From: Isoetes taiwanensis
Taxonomy: Eukaryota > Streptophyta > Lycopodiopsida > Isoetales > Isoetaceae
Length of the DNA stretch: 64,000 bases
Reading direction: 5' to 3'
NCBI GenBank assembly: GCA_021234155.1
Contig: JAJEKV010000021.1
Span: forward strand, 15,003,760 to 15,067,759
Part shown: in pieces, positions 23,901-36,019 of the stretch
Position numbering within the stretch: position 1 is the first letter of the stretch
Layout: each line of letters opens with the position of its first letter
Notes under the pieces: generated by a model
What the model saw: only the letters and a program-made list of their open reading frames with translations
The model's database searches: none
Told to the model about the DNA's origin: nothing
Program-made: the position numbers and the translations under genes

Positions 23901-23922
23901 CTATTCTATTCTATTCTATTCT
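23901..23922 (+). repeat. (TTCTA)n LINE 3' tail
   Basis: CTATTCTATTCTATTCTATTC is a pentanucleotide array of about four units, directly after the conserved GGTCCTATAGG...GTGGACG 3' UTR segment. Microsatellite tails in place of poly(A) occur in several LINE clades. The same tail appears on the minus strand at 30,244-30,263 and in mirrored form at 61,842-61,860. Confidence 0.85.
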
Positions 23923-26900
23923 TAACAGCTTTCCCTACTTTCAAGGATTGTTTGGAGCGATATTACAAACACAAGCAAAATGACTAGAATTACTTTTGGA
24001 CCACCCAATTTCAATAGAAGACCTTCTATCACAATTACAGACAATCCCACTAAAGCATAAAGCTTCTAAGTCTAAAATTGAACGTAAGATGTATAACTTG
24101 ACCTCAAGGAATTGACGAGCCCAATTCGGCCAATCCTAGCTCGGCTCGCCTACACTTGAATCATCTGAGTCAAGCTTCAACTCTGGCCTGGATAAATGTT
24201 CTACCCGCTGGAAAAATCAAGATACAATGAAAAAGACGCTAAGGGTTCCGCTTTTCTCAAGACCTCGACAAACGCCATCTCTTGCCCATTCCGAAAGCTT
24301 AGATCCCTTAGCCTTAAATATGCTTGAGGTAAAAACATGTAAAACTATATGTTGAAAAGTCCTCCTATAAAAAGAAAACACCTAACTTTAGCTACCGAGC
24401 CTCTACAAATGCTTCTATAACCTAGGTTGGATTCTCGGCACTATCGCCTCTGCTGCTAATGGTCCGCAAGATTGAGCATTACAGATCAACTCATTGTCAT
24501 GGCGCCAGCCTCCACTCAACTCTAGGATTTTCAACTTTCCAATGTAATCGCGAAATCAACATCGACTACATCAAGCTTATGATTTAATTACCCTATGAAC
24601 AAACAAAAGGACCCGATGAAATGATGAAACAGAAACTATGGAAACACACTTTTATGTGACCGAAGGTAACCCTCGTGGCAAGCAAAGACCTTGTTTTGTT
24701 AGTTTTGGATGAGTTTAAGAATTTAGTGCATGCATTGGAGATCAAAGACGCGTATAAGAGGAAGGCAGCTTGCTCCTCGCTTTTGTGTTAAAGTTAGGAG
24801 TAACTGAGGTGGAGTTGAAGGAAGAACATTAGCAATTTAGATGCGCTACTGGCTAAATCATACGACTCCAAATCCGCCATCTATGCAAGGCATTTGATTT
24901 TCAAGTTGTCAAAGATAAACCAGGTTGTAATTGCCTATTATTTTCTAGTTTGTGACCTCATTTTGAAAACGTGCAAATGATTGATCGTAAAGGGAAAATT
25001 CTGTTACAATCTGCAAAAATAAATTGGAAACAATTTTCATCTGCTTTAAGTCTTTACTTTTATGAATACATGTAAAGGACAGATTCGCTTGAGAGAAACT
25101 CATTAATATATGTCTTGATTTTATTTCTAAAACAAGTTGTCATGTTATTATATAGATTAATATAATGTGCTGCTACTTCTTAATTGCTATTCAGAGATAA
25201 TTGTAGATTTTATTCCTGCTTATTCCTTTTACATTATTAAGGTTTTTTGTAAAATGAATATGCTCGTTAGAGCATGAAAATGCCGTGTCAATAAAGTTCA
25301 TACAGGACTAAAAGATTTACATACTCTTTGCTACATTGATGGTGCTCGGCCTAGTTTTCATATACAGATTTCTTAATGGTTAAACCACATATTTCTGATT
25401 CTGTCTCATTCTATGTGTGGCAAAGTCCCAGCGCCACGTAATTCCTGCCTGTAAAAATGATTTTCCGACGGTTTGAAATATAGTAGGATATACCACATCA
25501 AAAAAGAGGCTTATAAGGATTTTTTCCGATTCATTTTATATAGGTAGGATTTTTTCCGTATAAAAAATAAGTTATAGGAGTTTTTAATATGGTTGGTTAG
25601 TAAAGAATAAGTTCAGAATCAAGGAACAAGTCTCCACATGGACACTTCATCTCATTAGAAGGCTGAGCTAATATGGAAGACTTTTAACTTTACTGTAGTG
25701 TTATTCATTAACGAAATATTACCTATTAGAGGCACATTTTCCTAGGAACATGACGATTTATATTATTTTGCTACAATTCTAATACTATATTGTGCCTCTT
25801 TGTAGGCCAAGCAAATTTGTTTTAGTGTCCTTTTGTTTATGAGATCTGAAGGCAATTTTCCGAACCAAAATTTTATTAGTAGGATAAGTCCCATTCAAAT
25901 CTGCAGATGCCCGTTCATCCTAAGACTAGAAGGACTAGATAATTATGTGCCTTGTGCAAACGAAAATAGTGATTGAATCATATAAAAATAATAGTATCTT
26001 GAATTCTCAATGTCATTATAATGCTGCTACATAGTCTATATGGCACAAATACTAGCAGCTTGGCTCTAATCACGTGTCTTCATAGACTCTGTTCAATATT
26101 GTATAACTAGCATGGCTAAAGACTATTCCATGCAAAAAATATTTTGGGAAAAGGTTGATATGGAGCTTAACCCAAGGATTGATTTTGATTATTAGACAAG
26201 CAGGGTGCTAGGTGCTTACTGGTCCTTTTTCCCTTTTAAATAAAAGGAGCTGTCAAGATCATTTTGGACATGTAAATAAATGAAATGCTTATAGGCTTTT
26301 GCTAACATTATATGAAAACATAAGTATGCATTTCTTCTAAATGCATGTTGGCCATGTGGAGGTCAACATGCAAGTGTTGCATGCAACTTTTCTATTGCAT
26401 ATTGATCTTACGAGAGTATGCATTGGCTTTGTGAAATGTGGATTTCTATTTACCAGCAATCTTAAGGTGTATGTGTATTTTATTGCACGCTCATATGACA
26501 TTGAAAAGTAGACGCAGTGATACTACTCTTTTTAAGCTCGCCTATGGTTTGAAATACAAATATGACCATTGTATCAAGGAAATACAAGAAAAAGGTTTTA
26601 GGCGGTGTGGGTATATCGCTCATAAAACATGCTACTGTAAGTAGAAATCATGGCGAGTTTACCTTGAGTGAATAATATCAAGCACTAGCAATGTGATTTA
26701 TAGATGGGATATCTTAAGCCAAGGCTATGGAAACATCAGCTTTTCTGGCTCTAAAAGTAAGGTGCTTCAATGCCTTAGAAACTTAAGTTGGGATGTATAA
26801 TCATTTGCCGTATCTTTAGCAAGTTCTCGTCTCCATTTTCTCCTACAATGGAGAAGCCTCGATAAGCCGCGTATTTTTGCCATTAGACTCGCTTGTCGCC

Positions 26901-29900
26901 TGGGCCAGAGAGCCGGATTTTTTAGATGGTGTTTCTTCATCATTCAAAGGACCCAAGGCTTAAAGCTTGGAGGACTGCGGTGACGCCATATGTAGCTTAG
27001 CTCCTCGTCAAAATGCCTCGAGAATTTTGGTACCGCCAAGTCATTCACAACTTCCAGAAATCATCTGTGCTTTTATGAGATATTATTGATCTCAATCTTC
27101 TAAAAATCTATAGAGAATGCTTTGATATGCTAAATAGAACTTCTAGCTTCTTACTTCTAGAGCCGGGTAAATAAACTTGGACCTTGACATTCGCTTGGAG
27201 CCTCTATACATGAGTATGATGGTGTTTTAAGTTCTTATTGCACATAATATTTCTTATTATAGCATGTAAAAGTATTCTACCACCTATACTTCAAGAGAAT
27301 CTTAAAATTGTATAGATAAATATGTCGGTTTTTGCTTATTCTATCCAACTAGAATCTTAAATTGTATAGATAAATATGTTTCTGTTTTTGCTTATTCTAT
27401 CCGTAGATCCTTTTTGTTGGGGTTTCTAGAGAACATAGCTTTTGTATTACATGAATGCAAAGATATGCTTTTGATAATTCTCACAAACACTTAATCTACT
27501 TTAGGTCAGTTGATATGTACGCCAGGACTTTGCATTATTGACATCAGCAAAAAGAATAATATTAATTTAGCAAGATCACAATGTACTATATATAATGCAT
27601 AGAGACATGGATAATGGCAAATAAGTTAATATATTCTCCTTTCATTTCTTTTCATAGTTCTAATCAGTATAAAAGGCAATGGGTAATCGTTGATTTAACC
27701 GAAAATCCCAATGTACCTTTTTAGCCCTTGCCCCATACCGCTTTCACGCCAACAGGTAATCGACGGTCAAGTAGGTACTGGATTTCTTTCCTATCAGGAC
27801 TTTTGCTTTGTAGGTTGGATTTGAAGGAAGAATGATGGAGCAATGGAAGAGAGTACACTACCATGATACTTTCTCAAGATGGTTGCAAAAGGGAATGAAA
27901 ATGACCAATACAATGTCAAGACATAACTAGCCATGATGGCTAGTTTACTTTTTGAATACTTCTACTTTGAATATTTAGGATTGAACATAAATAAAAGATG
28001 AAACCTGACTGACCGATTGAAAACAACTAACAGCTTATTAGCTGGAAACTTGAAATAATATGCTTTGTTGCATGCATAAGATATAATTAATAAGTCATTC
28101 TTATGTACGATTATGGAATTATAAGAATATAGTTTATTTTAGTTACATGATAACATTGATGCAAAGACACCGTGAAAGGATGGTACCATCTAGGACTTAA
28201 CGGTTCTTGGTAGGTACGTATAAGACAACAAAGGGATTGACCAATGCTGATGTTTGTGCTAGTATAGACTAGTTCGCTCTGCTTTTTTAAGGATGACAAC
28301 TAGTTCATGCAACAACCCTACTAGCAATTCTAGCAATATCTGGCCTAATCCTCAAGTGAGCCTTATCATTCCATACAATAACCGAAATAGTTATATGTAT
28401 TATCTTACTAAGGTGGAAAAAAAAAGTCACATGACTTTTAGTTTTACAATGTCTTTTATTTCCAAACTAAGAGGTTGTTCAAAACTCCCGTGATTCGTAA
28501 AACTTAATATAAAGTTTGCATGACATGCATGAATGCCAAATTGTACCATTTGTACTTTGTTTTCTCAAGGGACTCCATTAATAATACAATACTAAGGAGA
28601 GAAATACCATCTGGTTCTACATGGAAAGCAAAGAAAACATACATCTATGTTTAAATTCTGGTTTTTCCATCTAGAGGAAAACTTTCGATTTTTTTTAAGT
28701 TACTTCCTAAGGTTTTAAGGGCTTCATTGCCGAAAATTTTCAGATTTTCAAGATCTAAGAAGGTTTTCATAAGATAGTTTATGGGGGTTTTTTGGCTTCC
28801 GTGATATGGGAGGCATGACTTTAATGAAATTTCAGATTAGGATGATGGAGAACGCACCGCGATGAGAGACGCGGTGGAGTAAGGAAATAGGAGGTTCTTT
28901 CCGATGCACAAGCACCGGTTCAAATATAAGCATATTTTGCCCTGGATATTATTTGCGCATACCGATCGGCTTCTAGATGTTCCATGTTTATCTAATAGTA
29001 TGGTTAGTCCCAAGAAATAGATTTTGTGGCATCCTCGAATTTTAATGCACAAAAATAAGTATGGCTTAAGCATCCTCTGACTTATTGTCTCTGACAAATT
29101 TCAGGTATTCCATGTATCTTACCCCAAATTTTTTCTTCTAAAATTATGTCTGGCCAATCTTCCTAATCTGGCGGAAGGACACCTAAATTGCTTCCTTAGA
29201 GCATATTTTCGGCGTGCATCCTATTTTTAATTTCTTCGCTTCTTCATAGGTTTTAATCAAGATACATGAATGGATATGCCTGATATCCTTCTATGTAAGC
29301 ATCATGTTCCATATTTTCAATCATAATTTTCATATTGAAGTAAACTGAGACCTTGGGGATCCAAAAATGCGCACATTAGAACGGCGAACATGATGAGCTA
29401 GCTCGAGGGCTGTAAAAGAAACCGATGTAAATGGAAAAGGAGACATAGGACAAAGGATCCGGCTTCGTTTACTCTCCAGCAAATTTTCACATTGCACTCT
29501 AGGATGTAATTTGATAAGGGCCTCAGCCATATACACTGCTTGTCTTGTACAAGGTGGATCTCACAAGGTAGATGAATGTGGGATGCCTTATATGACATAA
29601 TGATGCAAAGACATCTGCATTAGAGTGTCCAATATGTTGACCATAACTAGAAGTTGCAATTCAAGCGCTTAAGGGAGAAGTTGGAAGATTTTGACAAGAA
29701 CTATAGTTGTGTTTATATTCCGCTACACATACATATCCTCAATTCAGTTACAATTGCCTAGATTGTATATAATATACTTAATGATTTTTTTTGTTCTATT
29801 GTATCATGTGCGAGACCACAATTGCTATTTTCTTTTATGGAACAACACTTTCACTACATGAGTTCCATATTTTGCTGTATATATGTGAAGTTACTTATAG

Positions 29901-29917
29901 TTTTCTCGTTGTATATG
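23923..29917. other. AT-rich intergenic DNA, no gene identified
   Basis: Six kilobases with no frame longer than about 90 codons, many homopolymer A/T runs and no recognised motif. 24.1-24.5 kb and 26.8-27.1 kb are slightly richer in GC but not legible. A near-duplicate phrase containing GGATTTTTTCCG occurs twice near 25,516-25,560. No RNA gene, LTR or promoter can be supported. Confidence 0.5.
27296..27402 (+). repeat. 55-bp tandem duplication
   Basis: AGAATCTTAAAATTGTATAG... through TGCTTATTCTATCC occurs at 27,296-27,346 and again at 27,351-27,402, with one or two small indels. The copies are almost identical, so the event is recent or a read artefact. Confidence 0.85.
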
Positions 29918-30805
29918 TGTGTTGTGGGCTCTAAGTAGGTAATATACGCTATGCAAGTTGAATAGCTTAGAGTGTTGGTCTCGAGCTCCCACTCATCAAG
30001 ATGCAAAGATATGGAATCAAGAAAAATTATATAATACATTGTCATTCCTCAAACTGAAAGTATTCATCAGACTTTTAGTCCTTAGCCGTTGTGTGATTAG
30101 AGAACATGGATTATTAGCTGCTAGGGATTAGGAAAACATGGATTATTAGCTATTTTATGTTGATATCCTATGCGCCGCTCGTATTAGCATCTATTTTTAC
30201 TAGTTTCATAGCTTCACTATTATGACCAAGCTTTCTCTAATCCAGAATAGAATAGAATAGAATAATATGATTTTTATCGTCCACTCTTGGTACCAACTGC
30301 CTAGGACCCAAGTAGAGATCTACATTCCAAATGACTCAAGAAGACTATATGCACCAACACATGAAAAGACTCTCTACCATTTCTAGATAATGTGATTGTG
30401 GGCTCTACAAGAGGGTATATGCTTCTATATGCAAGTTGAATAGTTGAGAGTGTTGGTTTGAGTTCCGAATTTTAACAAGATGCAAAAGATATGAATTCAA
30501 AAAGAATATATAATACATTTGTCATTCCTCAAATCCGAAAGTGTTTATCGTGATCTTTTAGTCCTAGTCAAGGTACTAGGAGAACATGGATAATTAGTCA
30601 GTTGTGATTAGAGAACATGGATTATTAGCTATTTTATGTTGATATCCTATGCTCGTATCATCTATCTATTTTAATAAAAGCTCTCAAGTAGCTTCACCAT
30701 ATGAAAGTGACCAAGCTTTTTCTAGTTCGAGAGATTTATATCCCAAATGACAAGCAAAGAAGACTATGTGCACCAACACATGTAAGACCTTTTCAACATT
30801 TCTAA
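29918..30805 (+). repeat. Tandem segmental duplication (about 0.4 kb unit)
   Basis: Two copies lie head to tail: about 29,918-30,390 and 30,391-30,805. Shared landmarks in order are TTGTGGGCTCT, ATGCAAGTTGAATAG, TAATACATTGTCATTCCTCAAA, GAGAACATGGATTATTAGC, TTTTATGTTGATATCCTATG, GACCAAGCTTT and GCACCAACACATG. The first copy is longer because it holds a 66-bp LINE-end insertion and an extra 'AACATGGATTATTAGCT' repeat. It is non-coding as far as can be seen. Confidence 0.85.
30244..30309 (-). mobile_element. 5'-truncated LINE 3' end (66 bp)
   Basis: On the minus strand this reads GGGTCCTAGG..., then GAGTGGACG, and ends in a (TTCTA)n-type tail. It matches the last 70 bases of the LINE at 23,854-23,922, which has GGGTCCTATAGG, CGTGGACG and the same tail. 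It interrupts the first copy of the tandem duplication between 'GCTTTCTCTA' and 'GAGATCTACATTCC', which are nearly adjacent in the second copy. That gives an empty site and shows a genuine insertion. Extreme 5' truncation is typical of target-primed insertion. Confidence 0.75.
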
Positions 30806-30946
30806 CCTTGGTCTAGAAATCCCAAAAAGTTGTATTGTCACATGTAAAGCTTTTATTTGATGCAACAATGACGTAGCTTCTAGGATCATATTTTCATTTT
30901 GTAGAGCTTACTTATTGTTTAATTGATGAGTATATTTAGGACAAAC

Positions 30947-31228
30947 AATGTGTATAACTAGGGGAAATAACCTTGCAATACCAATCATCAAGAAAACAAC
31001 CTTGCAACGATGACATTGCTTCAACTATAACGTTGCTTCTATGATCACATTTTCCATTTTGTTCACATGGTGTGTATAACTAGGGGAAGAGAATGTGCAT
31101 AACTAGGGAGAAACAACCATGCAACAACAATAAAAATAATCGAATGTGTATAACTAGGGGAATATAATGTGTATAACTAGGGAGAAACAACCCTACAACA
31201 ATAGTAAAAATAACCAAATGTGTATAAC
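30947..31228 (+). repeat. Irregular minisatellite with TGTGTATAACTAGGG core
   Basis: The core TGTGTATAACTAGGG (one variant TGTGCATAACTAGGG) starts at about 30,949, 31,071, 31,093, 31,144, 31,168 and 31,219. Spacers of 22 to 120 bases contain repeated 'GAAACAACC' and 'CAACAATA' words. The mirrored copy at about 56,045-56,092 retains two cores. Confidence 0.8.
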
Positions 31229-31619
31229 TAGGGAAAATGACCTTGCAACAATGATTACATTCCCATTCTATGTAGTTACGCTTATAGTTCAGATGATGTA
31301 CAAGCTAAAAACCTCAACAACATAGTCACGCCTCCCTCTTTCACTTAGAAGTGCTGAAAAGTTGCTTCAGTGCCGTCCTTGAAGTTACATGGCAAATGTC
31401 TCTCAAGGCAAATACGTATGGGGAAATAGAAAAAATGCATGAAAATAATTGCATAATGTATCATAATAGAATAGTTTTTTAACGCCCACTTTATATCTCA
31501 CTAATATCATGGACCCATACATACAAGCATAATCATTTCACTTTTACTAGATTAAAACTCCTTTGCCTCGAAGGTTTTCTGCGGAAAACTTTGCAAAGAA
31601 TGATGATACTAAATAAGCA

Positions 31620-33800
31620 GTAGATAATGACTACCGAGGGCTCAAGAATTGCAGAGTTTATCTATAACCTCAAGTATGTACAATGCCAAGTCATGCATAG
31701 ATGGTGCTCTAAGAAGTTGTGGAAGCGCGGAAATGGAACCGCGGTCAAAAATGATTCCTACTATCTCAAAAGGTGGCAACTCAAGAGTATGGCTTTCATC
31801 TCCTTCAGCCAACCTGTGAATCGCACAAAGTACATAGTCCTTCGCTTCTCGCTGCAATCATACCGCCCCCATCTACCTCAACTGTGAGACCGGGTGGGAC
31901 CCCGTATGTATCTGATGCAATAGCTACAAGCTTGTTCCCGGACAATGAAGCAAGTAACAAGCTGGGGCCCCGTGCCAAGGTGTGGGATTTATGTGTGCAT
32001 GATAATGACCTCGCCACATGGGCCAAAGTAACTGCCCCATATCTGACGAAAACTACTCATTGAGATATTGCTGCAAAGCCGTGATCGAATCGCAAGCTAA
32101 TCAGTAGTTGCTCAAGGTAATGTTCTGCAATCCGCAAACCATGTAGTGTAATGCTCTTCCACATCGCTTCAAACGCCGAGGAGATTCAAATGGCGGTAAG
32201 TGTAAGAACATGATACCTAACATCATCCATGTGGTGCACCTTGCAAATATATTGAGATGGCGCCGCGTAATGTTGAAGAGGCCAAAACTCCGCTCTCAGA
32301 AAAGAATAAAGATAGGCACCGCTGTTTTAACTCCGGCGGGCCGAAGTGAGAAAGGATCTTTTGCACTCCGCCTCCAAGCTCTCCAAGCACTAGCACTAAT
32401 GGCGTGCCCCACACTTCGTAACTATACAAAGAAACAAAGCTCTTACTCAAAGTCCTCAAACAAGTGGGCTTTCCGTATAATCACTTAATTCTCATACAAA
32501 AATAATTATGTTGTTTTGTATTGTATAGAGTGTTTCCATCCAAAGAGCCACCCGCTTGGTAATACATTGTTCCCAAAGTGTACTCTACTTTATCTCTACA
32601 CTAAGCATACTGCATATCACAACTTCCAACTTCTCATGGGCTTATCATAGTAGGTATATTGTGACGAGAAGATTGAACCGCCAAAAGCCGTCTTTTGAGA
32701 TTAAATACGTTGCACTGTTCCCTTACACAAAACTAATATGCAAGAGCATGTAAATGAAAGAAATTGCATTACTAGCAAATGCAGATAAAAGCTGAAGTGA
32801 AACATCATCAAAGATACATAAGTTGCCTAATGATATACAGCTAAAATGTGGACCCCCTCACCGCCATATGAGATTATCAAGCCATTCTTCCAATTGATCA
32901 ATGTACAAGCCAAAGTATGTAGGATAAGGGCAATCCTCGACGTAACTCCACATCATGAAGTGATTTGAGTACCCGATGCTGGAAATTTAGCAAAACTCCT
33001 TTTCATAGAAATGATAAAATCGTGATTTTGAAGATCTTAGGAACCCCAAGTGTCCGCAGAAGCTGCCAAAGGAAGCTCGCTATGGTAATGATCATCAAAA
33101 GCGTATGCAAAATCCACAAAGTATATATAGAGGTCTTGCTTTCCAAACTTCTAATTATGTTCAATAAGCATGCCGATGTGAATATGGTCTATTGTAATGG
33201 CATGGATCTAAAAGCCTCAAGGCCCCTATAAAGACGCATACCAAGATGTTCTCACTTCATGATGTCAACTTCTTCTCAAGAAGATCGGGCTAAGAGCTTG
33301 AAAATATGGATCCTACTCATGATCATGCGCGATAATTAAGGGTCATGCTTATCACATGCTTTGTAAATTGGTACCACTCCTTACCGACAAACAAGTTTCG
33401 CAAGCCTTCTTGCAAAGCTTCTCTTGATTTTAAAAGAGTAGTGATGATTGAAGCAATAGCGGACCCCCCATTTAAGCAATCTCCGCTTGCAAACCTTGAA
33501 GATCAGAGATTCTGCCATTAGATAGGATGCCACAGCCTCTTTGACTTCCCTCCTCTCGCGGAATTGAAGAATATCACCTACCAAAGGAGGCACAAAATTA
33601 AGGACCCTGTGATGATCATATAAGTGGGACCAATCGCCATCCCATTGCCGTGACATAGAAATATGTCCAAAGGTAGGAGGTGGTCGACATAATATTTTTG
33701 GCCGTAATGAGGGCTCATGTAGCAAAGTAATTCAAACATTTGCTTCTCGGCGTCAAAGAACAAAGCTGCCTCTTTAAGTGCTTCACAAAACAATTTATAA
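31620..33800 (-). pseudogene. Frameshifted protein-coding locus, ARM/HEAT-repeat-like
   Basis: On the minus strand several blocks read as helical protein. Near 33,800-33,700 lies E-A-L-K-E-A-A-L-F-F. Near 33,560 is L-V-G-D-I-L-Q-F followed by E-V-K-E-A-V-A-S, and near 33,470-33,390 A-I-A-S-I-I-T-T-L-L-K-S-R-E-A-L-Q-E-G-L-R. Near 32,975-32,870 is D-Q-L-E-E-W-L-D-N-L, and near 31,735-31,640 A-L-P-Q-L-L-R-A-P-S-M-H-D-L-A-L with V-I-D-K-L-C. The 'LxxLLxx...EVxEAxAxxL' rhythm resembles armadillo repeats, but I cannot name the protein. The mirrored copy at about 53.95-55.65 kb retains A-P-S-M-H-D-L-A-L (55,559-55,585), supporting a real sequence. It may be a gene broken only by read errors; intron structure cannot be judged. 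Confidence 0.45.
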
Positions 33801-34133
33801 TTCGAATGGCATTATGTCACAGGACCGCTCAACTATCGCTCGCAATTGTTTTTAAGCCGCCATAGCCTTCATCAAACTGTGCATTTCTAGGAAAGGATTT
33901 CCTACCAAATATGAGCAACAATGTATGCGTGTATCAAAGCAAGAGACATCATAAGTAAGCAAAGCATCAGCCAGGAAATGTCGTGATTACGCCTTGAAGA
34001 GTTGGGTAATCCAAAATACCGCAAGCCGCTAGGAGCTAATGTCCTGGTTCACATATTCAAAAGATCTAGAATAAGTCGTTTAATGCGAGGGCAGAGCCCG
34101 GATAGCAATGGGTTGAAGAGGTGGAAGTCGCTT

Positions 34134-34138
34134 ACTTT
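34134..34138. repeat. Candidate target-site duplication ACTTT (pair at 43,459-43,463)
   Basis: ACTTT abuts the outer border of the left LTR of gypsy B and again follows the right LTR at 43,459-43,463. Five bases is the normal duplication length for Ty3/gypsy integration. The left LTR border is somewhat uncertain because its last bases are noisy, so the match could be chance. Confidence 0.55.
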
Positions 34139-35946
34139 TAGCTACTTAACCAAAATTTATACCAAAATTTCCTTTATTTGTATCTGCCACATCAAACCAT
34201 CGAGTATTACGTAACAAGTAATCGGGCCCCACGAGGCTATATACATGAAAGCCACGATACAGATAACAAGATGACAACATAAGATAACTATACATTACTA
34301 ATTTATGCCCCGCCTATCACATAGCCCTCAAGACAAGCTTCCACGTGTTAATAATATGCATAAGAGTTATCCAAAGATGTCAACATCGGCAATGACCGAC
34401 GCAGTCGCGTGCGACACACACATATGGAATCCACTTCACACGCGACTCATAGCATCTCACAGCAAACACATCCCTGGCCATATCTAGACAAGATTGCCTA
34501 GAACACCACAATGTGGATCCAAAGGTAAGGGAGAAACTACAGCATCATAAGAACTTAGGTCATCGTGATCACGCATACATCCATCACCGCCCCATACCTC
34601 GCTGACGGCTTCACCTCACCGACACCAACAGCTTCTTAACTAAACGAGACCCACTCGTCTCATCATATGCATGCTTAACTCCCTTGAATAAGTACGCATT
34701 GTACTTATCCCACTATCCTAAGATACTTCACAATGGAGCACAGCTCCATAGAACTTCCGAATAAAACTACTATGGCCTGTTGACAAATACATGACCTCGT
34801 CCCATACCAAGGCCATATCCTTGTCTCACCATTATTAAATCCGAGTTCTTAGGAAAACATTTACTTGTCATATGTTCTACTCAAGAACACATCAAGAAGC
34901 TTGGTGAGGTTGCCATTTAGGCTTTATAGCTTGCTTGTTTCATCGCGAAGGCCCATACTGCCTTTAAGGTGACAACAATGAAATCCATCGCTATCCAAGC
35001 TGCTTCTGGCCTTGCCAAGTAGTACATACGTACCAAGCTTTAGAAACCAACCGGCAACAAGGAGGCCCTTATGCTTTCCAGCATCAATTAAGAACTCTCT
35101 AGCAATCCCGATGCCCTCAGATAAGTTTTATTATTTACAGTGGAATTATTCTTCGAATACCAAGTCTTCCTTCCTAAGACAAATTCCATTATGGTTAAGC
35201 ATCCTTTCCAAAGATGAAGGCTTACTACATTCCCACTCCACCAATCAATCGCTCTTCCACGTAATCCCAAACACCTCCTGAAATTGCCCGTGCTTCCTCC
35301 TTGTCCTTTTTCTAATAGCCTTTCACCGCTGGCCCACCTCTCTCTGGCCATCGTAGTCTTCTCTCACTTCCTTTCCTCAGAGTAATTCCGCCTCTCTCAG
35401 AACAAAGCCAATCTCTTAATCCACGTACCGGTGGCCTTTACACGCGGGCTTACTCACCCAAAGGGTCGTAGGTTTCTGCTTGATATGTCCGCCAGCCAAG
35501 GCCTTCCTCAGCTGCTATTGAGCAAAGAATGGTGGCATCCCCGGATGAGTGGGTGCTCACCCTTTAAAAGGTCAATGGTTTTAAACCACATTATGCTCCT
35601 TTTTACACAATGGTCATTTAACCCTTTTATAACAATGTTATAACTTTAAGAGTTATTTGACCCTAAGGCCCAATGGTAATTTACCATCCTAAATCCATTC
35701 AAGTACTGTTCTTTACATTATTTTCTATAACGTATTTAGAGCAACTACGCAACTAAATCTATCATCCATAATAGTTGCACCCCTAGTCTAGGATCTACTA
35801 GGTGCAATCTATACCCTAGGCTGTGAGAACAAATATGACTATTGCACATCTATGGCCCAAATACTATAGAATACTTATATTATGCCCAAACATTAGCATG
35901 CATGCAAAATATCCAAATGGTCTCAGAAAAATATTTAGGCATAACA
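34139..35946 (-). repeat. Gypsy B 3' LTR
   Basis: On the minus strand it begins TGTTATGCCTA at 35,946 and matches the other LTR throughout. Landmarks on the plus strand are CATCAAACCATCGAGTATTACG, GCATAAGAGTTATCCAAAG, GCAACAAGGAGGCCCTTATG, CCCAAAGGGTCGTAGG and GCCCAAACATTAGCATGCAT. Length is about 1.8 kb without the insertion seen in the 5' copy. Confidence 0.9.
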
Positions 35947-35950
35947 TTAC

Positions 35951-35958
35951 TTCCCCTC
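35951..35958 (-). other. Gypsy B polypurine tract
   Basis: GAGGGGAA on the minus strand lies four bases before the TGTTATG start of the 3' LTR, the position and composition expected of the plus-strand primer tract. Confidence 0.75.
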
Positions 35959-36019
35959 GATTCTTGTCTCAAGAATCGCCTGCACCATTGAGCCATAATA
36001 TCCTGGATATTGAGTCATG

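Larger units (their letters stand above)
18870..23922 (+). mobile_element. Non-LTR retrotransposon (LINE), GC-rich, frameshifted
   Basis: A GC-rich block of about 5 kb stands out from AT-rich flanks. It carries a LINE-type reverse transcriptase (about 21.87-22.70 kb), a C-terminal region, a 3' UTR and a (TTCTA)n tail ending at 23,922. The upstream part (about 18.9-20.4 kb) fits the place of ORF1 but shows no legible motif. The 5' border is set by composition only. No target-site duplication could be recognised. The 3' end recurs as a 66-bp minus-strand copy at 30,244-30,309, confirming that the tail is the element's real terminus. Confidence 0.8.

Noticed and set aside
30947-31228. CRISPR array
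   Set aside because: Repeat cores are short, imperfect and irregularly spaced, with related spacers, in plant DNA; it is a minisatellite.
33350-33800. TIR domain suggested by an L-D-I-F-L-C-H string on the minus strand
   Set aside because: The following residues do not continue as a TIR fold across the next frame, and downstream blocks look like ARM/HEAT helices; the match is too short.
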